Origin: Tubiluchus corallicola
Taxonomy: Eukaryota; Priapulida; Priapulimorpha; Priapulimorphida; Tubiluchidae
DNA: 64,000 bases
Assembly (NCBI GenBank): GCA_030141605.1
Contig: JAQGDQ010000172.1
Location: 62,001-126,000, forward strand
Reading direction: 5' to 3'
A model generated the notes under the pieces. That model did no database searches and was not told the DNA's origin. It worked only from the letters and a program-made list of their open reading frames with translations. A program made the translations under genes and the position numbers. The number at the start of each line of letters is the position of its first letter. Positions within the stretch are counted from its first letter, which is position 1. Positions 50,766-61,100 of this stretch are shown here, piece by piece.

Positions 50766-53266
50766 GTAATTGACGGATTATATTGCATTTTATTAATACG
50801 TGTAAAAGATTAAATGTTGTAACATCATATATTCATGTAATTTGCTCAGCTGCTGTAGCATTTTAATATCAAAGTGATTCTAAATGATGGAATTTAGGCT
50901 ATCAGATAAAAGCTGTTAGCTTAAAGTATTAATTGCCACCCTAATTGTTTTGCTATTTTTGTTTTATGTTCTCGTATGTTGCTGTTTTACATTAATTACA
51001 TCAATTATGTGCCCATTTGCCATTATCTTTATTTACTCAATTTGAGTAACTTTTTATTATAAATACTTTTTATGATAAGATTTTAACTCTCGCTTTATAG
51101 TCTATTTTGTACTTTTACATCAATGCAACAAAATGTGATAAACAAAAATTATAATTATTTTATGCATAATACCTATTGTTTTTTATTTCACTAGCATTAC
51201 AGAATCTCTATGGACTTTTTTGCTAATGTAGCATATATATTGTATGAAATAACAATGCAATTTTAGAGTATCATTGTCAAGCATTTTTATCATGTATCCT
51301 TGAATATAATATTTTTGTGTCCTTATTGTATATTTAAGAAATTAAGGTGAGAGATCTGCTTAGTTTGCTAGTCTGTGAATGTGGGCTGTGTCATTTGATC
51401 AGTAAGGTTGGACATAAATTTATTTTGTTTTATAGTTGTCTAGTTGTTTAGAACCAATTACCAGTAATTTAGTTGTCTGATATCATATTTTAGAAATTAG
51501 AATTTAAAAGATATATACTTTTACTACACAGTATACAATTAGTGTATCTTTTACATATTTAAGGTGCATTTTGAATTATACATCGTGTTTTGGGTAACAA
51601 TATTAAAAATGCCTTGTAAGCTTTACAACAGTTTTTCATGACTATGTATTCATTACAATAACAAAAAGGTAAAAAGTGAACTGAATAATTATATTAAATT
51701 ACATTTATTGTTCACAATAGTTTTAATGCATCTGCAAGAGAGTGTTGCCACTATTTAGTCAACATTAATAATTCCCATTGCCTATTAGTTTTAGCAGTAA
51801 AGCGTTACAATATTTCTTGTTGCCAATTAACCAATATTGAAGCAACAATATCTACAGTAAACAAGTAGGACATCTCCAAATGGAAAAGTCTCTAAAAGCT
51901 AGCAATATAATATCTTCAAACACTTAACATTTAAGTAAATAAGCTCTTCTTTCAGGTGTTACCACCAGCTTTAAACAAATTCAGGTAATGGCAGAAAATG
52001 ATTAGATTTAATTGCATTGCATTTAACTATCAAACATGCGATGCAGTAATCACATGTACTTAGGTATTAAGATATACATATTTTACCACACAATTTACAC
52101 TATATTGGTTTACACAGTTTTAAGTTACAAAGAAACATGCGTTTATTGAGAACACTGACAGCACTTTTTTAATATAGTAAGCATAACATATAACTTACAC
52201 ATACTCCGAAACTTACGAAAACCGAAAAATTTCGGATCAAATTCTAAAACAGTTTATTCATTTCACACAGTATTCACATCAATGTTGTTACCTAGATTTA
52301 TAGTCAGTACACAAAAAAAATTCTAATGCAAATGTATCCGATCATTAACTGTAGGAGCTCAAGCAGTAAGAAAAAAGCTTGTAAGAGCGGAAATGAATCA
52401 ATTACCGTTGTGCAACTCGGGTCAAATCTGCAATAGCTTCTCTGTACACGATTTCCGTTCTCGTGACCATGTGTAACAACTCTATGCGCAACTTGCCTTC
52501 TCGGGGCTATCTGCTTTTGTGTTTACAAAGTACTCAAAGTAAACTACTGTGTTTGTAACTCTTATTCTTATGAGGATAATGTATGTGTAATTGAATTGAA
52601 CATCACAAGATTTTATTCACATAAAGCCATTGATAAAATGGCCTAACTGTTGCATGTTTGGAAGTGCAGCCTTAGCACGAATGTAGTAAATAGCTGCTTG
52701 ACAAAAACTGAAATAAGCTCCCTTGAAAAAAGGTATTATGACCAACAAATACTAAAATACATTTTAGTATAGGAACAAAAAAAATCACGTTAACTGGAGA
52801 AGTGTAACAGTTTTCATGCTGGCAATGTTTAACAATATTCAATAAGACAAAGAAATCTGAAGTTAAAGTTCAATCAGACAGATATTATAATAAATGTTAA
52901 ATTACAAGTAATAAATTTTTATGTCTAATAGCCTTGTCATAGTCCTCACACAATTATTGACTACCAAATTTTCTTGCATCTTTACCATATAAAGTTTTGA
53001 CTCCTTTTAGGTTCTGCTGTCACAGTCTAAATACCTATCCATAGTTATCGGAGTTTGTCCAGCAAAAACTCTACACTGTAGAGGCAAATCAAATCCAGTT
53101 GGTATGGTAATGAAAAGACAGCAGGTTCAGTAATGAACTGACAAGATAATAAGTAATTGTTGATGCCCTTCTTGCTATGCCGAGAATTTGAAACCTTTAT
53201 CAAATAATATGAGCTTTAGAGCATCATCAGTACAACAGTTACAGTATATAGAGTGCTGATAATAAT
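50766..53266. other. convergent intergenic region (ABCA 3' / AP3M 3')
   Basis: Mostly AT-rich DNA without a convincing gene. The part next to 53266 is presumably the AP3M 3' UTR. Two short minus-strand stretches look somewhat protein-like: 52402-52506 (separate entry) and 53007-53125, which reads ...GFDLPLQCRVFAGQTP before a stop at 53007-53009. Neither is recognised. Confidence 0.6.
52402..52506 (-). CDS. candidate terminal exon, unrecognised
   Basis: On the minus strand an AG at 52507-52508 precedes 34 open codons ending TAA (52402-52404). The peptide is charged and could form one helix (RIELLHMVTRTEIVYREAIA). No upstream exon or family was identified, and AP3M lies directly upstream on the same strand. 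It could be chance; low confidence. Confidence 0.2.
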   Translation of the reverse strand, partial: PREGKLRIELLHMVTRTEIVYREAIADLTRVAQR

Positions 53267-54520
53267 TTATGTTCTCACTTGGAATCTGCCAGCTTTGGTC
53301 AGATATTTCACTCCCTTGAATGGTTTATATTTCTCACCATACATGTCTAGTCTATTAACCTTGAGACCAGAAACGGTTAGCTGTGGAATGGTAAACTGAA
53401 CTGTAATTGGTGGATTCCCATCTGGTAATGGAGTGCCTGACTGTATAGTAATGGAACCTTTAAGTGAAGGAATTTTACCCGGTTCCACTTTACCAACCTC
53501 CCAGGAGAGGTGCTTGCTATGAGGGTCAAAAGAATACTTTCCCTGACTAGGATTCAAGCCGACATTTAAAACTGTTTTAGGCATCATGATCTCAAGTATA
53601 ACATTCTCAACCATTTTTCCCATTGTCTGTTTGGGTCCCACGCTGAGCTCCAAGCGACCAGACCCACCTTCACGAAACTGTATATTGTACTTGATATAGA
53701 CAGGTATGGCAACAATTCCCTGGGAACCTATGTGGTAGGACATCAGTCGAAAGTTCCCATCCGGAGGTACAAAGGACAAAAGACGTTCCGATTCCCATCG
53801 CTTGAATCGAACACATGGATGAAAGCTAACATCATCCAATAGTCGGGGATTCATAAAAGACAGTGTCAGATCTGGCATTCCACTTAGCTTCACACAGCAA
53901 TCGACGTAACCCTGAATCTCAGCAAATACTGTAGATCCGTTCCGGTCGATAATGGCATCAACTTCTTCAATAACATCAAAGTAAGCTTCGTTATTAGTGT
54001 ACTTTACGCCCGTTCGACGCCATGGGATGTTAGATAGCTGACCGGTTGGTAAAGTTTCACTCATATTAGACTTCCCAGTCACAGTATTCGCAAGTTGTCG
54101 AAGAATATTTGGAGGCTTGATAAGTTCTTTTAGAACATTGGCTTCAGTAGCAAGTGGGAAACCATTATCTAACATTTCCTCCAACAACTCATAAACAACA
54201 ACATAGTTTTCTTTCAATATTGTTTCCGAGCACTCGGAGAAATAATCCATAAATGTGTCGACTACTCTATGCAGAAATTCTATGACAAACAATGGAGAAA
54301 CTTCTGTCATAACAACTGCAACAAAAAACACCTGGCATCTATATATGCTGATCAGGTAATGATGAGGTGTGGTAATTACTGGAGGAATATCATCACTATT
54401 GAGGGTCTTCCGCTGAACATCGAAAAAGTAATCGCATATGGATCGTGGAATAACGCTTTTCCAATGTTTTTCCATGAAAACATCACCGTGCGAATTTATC
54501 ATAAACAAGCTGTGAATCAT
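53267..54520 (-). CDS. AP3M1: AP-3 complex subunit mu, intronless
   Basis: Medium subunit of the AP-3 adaptor, which selects Tyr-based sorting signals and sends cargo from endosomes/TGN to lysosomes and related organelles. 417 residues, against 418 in human AP3M1, and nearly colinear with it. N-terminal longin domain (residues 1-140) with MIHSLFMI, PPVITTPHHYLISIYR and the VYELLEEMLDNGFPLATE block; linker with LPTGQLSNIPWRR and VKYTNNEAYFDV; C-terminal mu homology domain (about 176-417) with PPDGNFRLMSYH, VNRLDMYGEKYKPFKGVKY and terminal GRFQVRT. Start chosen at 54520: it is the first ATG and gives the conserved MIHSLF; the frame extends seven codons upstream only through a TTG. It is a single uninterrupted exon, unlike the intron-rich gene in vertebrates and unlike its neighbours. 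mu3A and mu3B (AP3M2) cannot be told apart; in invertebrates there is usually one gene. Confidence 0.97.
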   Translation of the reverse strand: MIHSLFMINSHGDVFMEKHWKSVIPRSICDYFFDVQRKTLNSDDIPPVITTPHHYLISIYRCQVFFVAVVMTEVSPLFVIEFLHRVVDTFMDYFSECSETILKENYVVVYELLEEMLDNGFPLATEANVLKELIKPPNILRQLANTVTGKSNMSETLPTGQLSNIPWRRTGVKYTNNEAYFDVIEEVDAIIDRNGSTVFAEIQGYVDCCVKLSGMPDLTLSFMNPRLLDDVSFHPCVRFKRWESERLLSFVPPDGNFRLMSYHIGSQGIVAIPVYIKYNIQFREGGSGRLELSVGPKQTMGKMVENVILEIMMPKTVLNVGLNPSQGKYSFDPHSKHLSWEVGKVEPGKIPSLKGSITIQSGTPLPDGNPPITVQFTIPQLTVSGLKVNRLDMYGEKYKPFKGVKYLTKAGRFQVRT

Positions 54521-54853
54521 GTTTCTTGAAAGTAATTGCAAATAATAAAATCACGAAGTAAAACCAACAAAGTTAAAATGTAACACGTCAAGCTTTCAGG
54601 TTGCCGAATTTGTGAAAATCCAGGAAAAGTGCCAACATAAAATCTATACCATTTTTGGTTTGCAATAGTACAAACCTTTTTATTTCTTTTGACAAGATGT
54701 GCTTCACGCGTATCAAAGGTTGCCCGCCGAAAATTTGTGCAACATGACCAGTTTGTATTACGATAATGCATTATTTGATTTATTTCTCTGTTTTCTGTTT
54801 TTAACTTTTCTGTTATTTGTCTCTTGCTCTTAAAGAGCAATTTGCGTGCAGTG
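54521..54853. promoter_or_regulatory. head-to-head promoter interval of AP3M and ANKLE2
   Basis: The two start codons are 333 bp apart on opposite strands, so the 5' UTRs and promoters of both genes must share this interval. It contains a GC-richer patch (gttgcccgccgaaaa, about 54718-54732) in otherwise AT-rich DNA. No TATA box at a convincing distance from either start was identified. Confidence 0.6.
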
Positions 54854-55146
54854 ATGGAAGGAAACGTTTCAAGCATCTTGTGTAACATAACAGATAATGA
54901 ATTAAGAGAAAAATTAATTAGTTCTGGCCAAAATGTGCCTCCAATTACTTCTTTTACTCGACCTTATCTTTTAAAAAGATTAGAAAATATATTGACTGGC
55001 GGTCAGTCCACATTGCCATTGCTCGACAATCAGGGTAGTTCAGAAAAGGTAGACGATTGTCTGCACACTATGGGATATGAAGGCCACTTATGTAACTGCG
55101 ATTCTGCTAGTGACGGTTCAATCCGTGATGTTCAAAAGATTAATGT
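54854..55146 (+). CDS. ANKLE2: ANKLE2 exon 1: LEM domain
   Basis: Begins at the ATG at 54854 (MEGNVSSILCNITDNELREK). The LEM fold is marked by NITDNELREKLISSG, the turn PPITSFTRPYLLKRLENIL and correct spacing; this domain binds BAF in LEM proteins. The remaining exon is low-conservation linker. The same frame is open back to 54779 with a hydrophobic stretch but no ATG (see findings). Confidence 0.85.
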
Positions 55147-58100
55147 GTATGCAATTTTCTGTTATTTTCGTTTAGCTGTAGAAGCATTAGAAAGAATTTC
55201 GCCTACAAAGATGGTAAATGAAATGACGATCATGGAATTACCTTACGTTATGTTACCTTATGTTGTTTTTTACCAAGTAATATGTATACATATTCGTATC
55301 CGTATCCTTGAAGGAGGCTTTGTAGTTGTAGACTATCTCCTTCCCAGCCCAGTGCTTGTCCAACCTTCTCTTAAATACATCTACACTTGGTGAGCATATG
55401 ACGTCATTGGGTAAACTATTCCATGCATGTACAAGTCTGTGTAAATAAGTAATACAGTGGGCGCCACTTAATAGACTCAATCGCTTGATTGACTCAAAAA
55501 TGCCTGGTATGAACCAGCTTCTATTCAAATGTACATAAAAACTGTCGGTAATTGACTCAGATAACTTTGCATAATTCACTCAATATTTTTGCGTCACATG
55601 CTTCAATAACACACTTTTGTGTGACAAATAAGCTTTTATGACTTTTATATCATCTTAGTTCACTTTTGTCTTATAATATACATAGAAACAATCATGTTAC
55701 AGTTTTGTTTGTATGCAAGAACGTTTATCATATGCTAATATGCTAGTCTAATGGTTTGCTTTGACCCACGTCCGTCCACTGTAATAAACCTTGTTACTCA
55801 AGAATTGCTAGAATCTAAACAATCACTTCTTTGGCTTTTGAAAGTCTGACTATCTTTGCCCGAAAGTTTAATCAATTAGTTGCTGCTGTTATGCTAGGGA
55901 CACAGCTACAGGTACAGTGGGATCTTAGACAAAGCTACAAGGAAACACCGGCACCACTAACAGTTTAAGCACGCCAAGCACTGCATATTTTATTAGAATT
56001 TGTGCATCGTACAACAACAGATTTTCAATGTTTTTTATCATTATGAGAACTTTGTGAGCCAACTTCTTCACGATAAAATGAAGCAGCCAACTTTGAAAGA
56101 ATTTTTGTAATTTTTGCAAATAATTAATTAGGCTTGTGTTATTTAGAAAGCATACTTTTTAATTTATTGCTGATTCACTTATAAAATTAATATTTTAAAA
56201 TGTTTTTTTTCTAATTTTTAACTGCACAAAAGAATTTAGCCCTTACGTCGTTTCTAAAATTCATTAAAAAGCTTTGCAGTGCATAATAAGCTGGTGACTC
56301 ATACTATACCAGTAATACAACACCCATCGGGTAATAGGTTCAGTCGGTTAATTGAGTCAAAACACTTCTGTCCCAAAGTGTGTCTATTAAGTGGCGCCTA
56401 CTGTATATAAGCTGATAGACCTTTTTAAAATCAATTTATATTCAATTTAAAATGAATTTTTCACCTCGTCAGCATTGAATTGTAATTTATTTGCCTATGT
56501 TTAGAAACATAAAACTGGTCGTCCTTATTTCCGATTGACTGAATTACTGTAAGTGTAATCTAGGTTATCCTGATCAGCAAATATTTATATTTATTAATAA
56601 GTATATCATAAATTACATAGGCCTATTGTGAAATGATTGTGCATAATATTCATAAGTACAACACAAATTCTACTTTACTTAGCACTTCTGGAAAAACAGC
56701 AGACGATGATGACTCTAGTACCTATTATGGAGTCTGGCTCCCTCCAGAACTTGCAACTGAAAGCCAAAAAGGTAAGAACATCACAATGAATAGAAATTAC
56801 CTTTTGCCTTCGATTACCTTCGATGATTGGGGTGAGGCTAATAACTTTTTATCCATGGTTGCTACTTAATTGTACACATAATGTTGTGGATCCGGTTAAA
56901 CACTGTAACTGTTAATACTATGTCATTGTGATGTATAGTCAGGTGGAAGTCTTTAATTCTCTGCTAACAGAGTCCATTCAGGCTGAAATGGGTTGTGACA
57001 CCTTTCATGATGGTTTTTCCAATGCTGATCCAGTTGTGACTTAAAGTGTGAAGCATCAGTGGCACACCATACCTTAGTATTTAATGAATTCCAAACATTG
57101 ACACTCTTAACGTAAACCTATTCCTGTGTCTGCTTCTCAGCTTAATAACTTCGTATCCAGTATTTCGTAGATTATTAGCAAAATAACAACCAGGCTGTAG
57201 TTTAGTCAGATTGCTCTTGATACGAAACATCGGAATGAAATTGCCTCTCTTCCTTCGAAATCTCAGTAAGGGGAGTTTCAAATTCCTCATCCGTTTTGAA
57301 TACGTCAGATGTCTGGTGGTAGGAACTAATTTTATAGCTCAATATTGAACAGATTCCACTTTCTTTATTGCTTTCAGTCTAGATGGATTCCATGTGACAT
57401 CTCCATAGTCAAGAATAGGGCAGACGATAGTTTTGTATAGAATCAGAAACATCAGGATATCTAGGAATCTGAAAGTTCTTCTAATTAACCAAAGCCTCTT
57501 TCTTTGTGACTTCATCAATATGTTGGTTAAATGACAGCTTGTTATCCACATATACCACAAGATCCTTTTAAAACTCAATTCGCGTTATAACTCTCTGTCC
57601 GATGGCGATGTTACAAAAATGCAAGAATGCAAGCCCCATGTGGTATGTATTCCACTGCAGTGTTTTACGATGTGCACTTGTGTAACAGAGGCATACACAT
57701 TTAATTTTTGCTTTTCAGTTGTTTTTAAAAGTAAAGCAGCAGCACTAAGTTTAGCAAAAGCACGAAAAGGATCTCGTTTTAAGGCCTTTACGTCTAGAGA
57801 TGAGGCAGTCACTTTTGCCAAATCTGATGAATGCAGTCTTGACTTGTCTGCATCTAGTACGACACAGCCATCAGGCGGTAAGTCTGACTGTTCTTTGATA
57901 TTTTCACTGCCAACACATCAACTACCAACGTTATTTTTGCATTGTAAAGCTATCTAGTGCATTATTATCATGTACTAATAGTGGTACAATATTTTTTTTC
58001 AATTGCATGTCTGTCTCCTATTGCTTCAGCCTGTGAGTTTGGTCTGATGGCAAGATGAATTAAAGCCTTAAAAGTGATGTCTGTGATCCCGTTTCGTCAG

Positions 58101-61100
58101 ATAAAAATAACAAAAGTAGTAATAATAGCTCACTGCCGTGTGCTGCACCATACTGCAGATGCAAAATGCAAAACTGAATGTACTCAATGCATTATAAAAG
58201 CTGCTCTCTGCTTGGCTCCTTTAGGATTTGCCATTTATAGAAATGAGTGGCTATCACAAATCTAATTTAATCAGTATTTTTATAACAATTATATATACTT
58301 ATACGCACTTTCATATAATCATTATTATAATCAAATAGAGCTTGATTTTATTAGAAGATATTCATACATACGCATACAATTTTTGTTCATTTCTTTTGGA
58401 CACAAACTTAAAATTATATTTATGTAAAGTTGGATATCAGCAAATATTTTTAGTATTAGCCCACTATTAGTGCATGCACATAATTTTTATTTCAGAGCCA
58501 GTTTGTGCTTTCAAGGGTCCAAAAACTCAAGAGCTGACTGTTTTTAGAAGAGCTATTGAGGCAGGAGATGGCGTCAAAGTCACAAACTTAATACATAGCA
58601 ATCCACGTTATTTGTTCAGCAGTGGTGACACACCTGTTATATTACAGGTTGCTAACTGTATTTGATTATAATTCATGATCTTGCATTTATAAGGTTTTAT
58701 ATTCACAATAGCTACTCACACACATTTGTTGTTTATTTGTTGATGATTTTACAAGCCATCTAATGTTTGGGATTTTTATTTTTAATGTTTTAGGAAGGTT
58801 TTCGTTACAATGCTTTGCATGTTGCTGCAAAGGCTAATCGAGCAGATATGGTTAAACTGATTTTAGAGCATGTTCAAGATGCTGACTTGTATGAATTGAT
58901 GTACCCTGGTGAGGCTGAGGAATCGCAAAACCAACGAATGAGACATTTGTTGGACCTATATCTGAATACTCCAGACAAAGGGGTTAGTAATTGAGTATGG
59001 TATTTTGTTACATTTCATATAGAATGTAAAGATATCATTTCGCTACAGCTGTATATATAGCACGTCACAGCAAAAATATTTTGCAATTGATTACTTGTAT
59101 TATATGGCTGGCTACTCTTAATTTTTGTCAATATTTATTAGTTAGTTAGATTGTGACTGTGACTGCCAAAGTGTTTATAAACCATTGCGGTTTGTTTTTA
59201 ACAATTATTACCTATTGCTGGTAATGAGTTAAAGAAAGAAATGAGATGCTAAAAAATTGTTGACTAGTCGGGATTTGAACCAAAGACCTGGGATTAGTAC
59301 TCACATGCTCTGCCAACTTTGTGACTATTTTAACATCATAGAATAGGCCTGAGATGTCCTCCTTGAAGCACAAAATTCAGCAGTGCCACCTGTACCCATG
59401 ATAATAAGGGGATACTTATGGTGTGGTAGTGAGTAACTTTTCTGCACTAGACAAGATGTGTAAATGGAGTAGGAACTTATTTTTGTAACTGTCATAAAAA
59501 GTGTGTTAATATGAAGAAAACTTCACTTCTCCTTCATCTGCCGGCTCTTTCATCACTCAGTTTTACAGACAAAGCACACTGTGCAAGTGGTCACTTGACT
59601 CAAGTGAGAACATGGTTCATTGGAGCATGGAACATAAGAAATTGGCATTTTACACTCATTCACTATTTTTTCGATTTTTTTTTATTTCTTTACAGTTCAC
59701 TGGCCTTTGTTATAGGTTCAGTTTTACAGAAATGCTTTAGACTATGTTATTGCTTTATTGCAACATCAGAATTTTTGCTGTAGGATCTCCAAATATTGTC
59801 TTTAACATTTTTGAAAATGAAATGTTTGTTAAAGCTTCCTTCTGAAATTTTAGAACAAATGCTGTAAGTTTTGTTCATAATAGGTCACAGGTTTGCATGT
59901 GATGACATTTCCTACAGTGAAGCAGAAAAAAAATTTTTTTTATTTTTAATTATATAAATTTTATTTTAGTGTTGTGAGACACCACTGCACTTTGCTTGTA
60001 AATTTGGAGCCGCACAGGTTGTAGAAGTTTTAGCATCTTATTCTTTCACTGACAGACAACTGAGAAACAAATATGGAGAATTACCGTGTGAGGTAACAAC
60101 AAATTCTTGATTTTGTTTTTTGTTTTGTTGCTCCATCTTGTTGCTCCATCCAAGTTTTTTAGTTTTCAAAACCTGAACATATGCATTTCTGGGTGATTTT
60201 TTAAAATGGTCTGTTATTGAAGTATTATTGTTGATAATGGCGAAAACATATTTTGTTTTGCATCTTATTGCTATTAAAGGGGTAAATTGTTTTTTAACAT
60301 TAAATCGCCAAAAATTGTTGTATTTTTTGGTAACTTCCTGATGAAATATGCCATCCGTAGACATATGATTCTGTTAGCTTTAAAGACCTCTAATTACATG
60401 ATAATGATACTATTTCAGATTGGAACATTGCAAATGTAAAGAAGTTGGTCAATTTTTGATTTTTTTTTTAATAATTAGTCCATTTTGCAAATTCTAATAT
60501 GATTTTTGTGGATTTAAAATTAAAAACTTCTGATGCAAATGTTTTCGTTATTATGTTAAAAATATTGCAACAATAAATTAACGGTGTATACTGAACAGCT
60601 GTAGCATCATCTTATTTTTAGGTAATATGCCAAAGAGTGAGATCAGTTGTACCAGGATTAGCTAATCGAATCAAAGAGGCTTTAGAAGGTGAAATTTGAT
60701 TTTCCAAAATTTTGAAAATTAGTCAAACTTTTTAAGCAATTCAAAACTGCTCAATGTAAATATTTGGGTGACAAAATGTAGAAGCATAGAACTTGCAGTG
60801 TAATTTATATGTCTTTACATGTTTAGATCAGTATTATGTCCCTGTGCTTCGGAGTGATGATAATTCTATGTTTCCGCATGTGGGTCATCCTTATTCACCT
60901 CATGAACAACAAGCAACTGACATGAATGACCAACTGCAAAATGACAACTATGGCAGTCCAGTGTCTCCCGTTTTACAAATAAAAGCTTATGCTGGGCCAA
61001 TGTCAAGCAACAAGGTAATGTGACCAGTAATCTTAAAATAACTAAAATTCACTTATGAGTATATTACCATGAACAGGTATTATTTGTGGCTAGTTCCAGT

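Noticed and set aside
54517..54888. Minus-strand frame of 123 codons upstream of AP3M
   Set aside because: Overlaps the ANKLE2 LEM exon in antisense and the shared promoter; no family features.
59269..59315. tRNA gene
   Set aside because: A and B boxes are present but the acceptor and anticodon stems do not pair convincingly; a SINE head is more likely.
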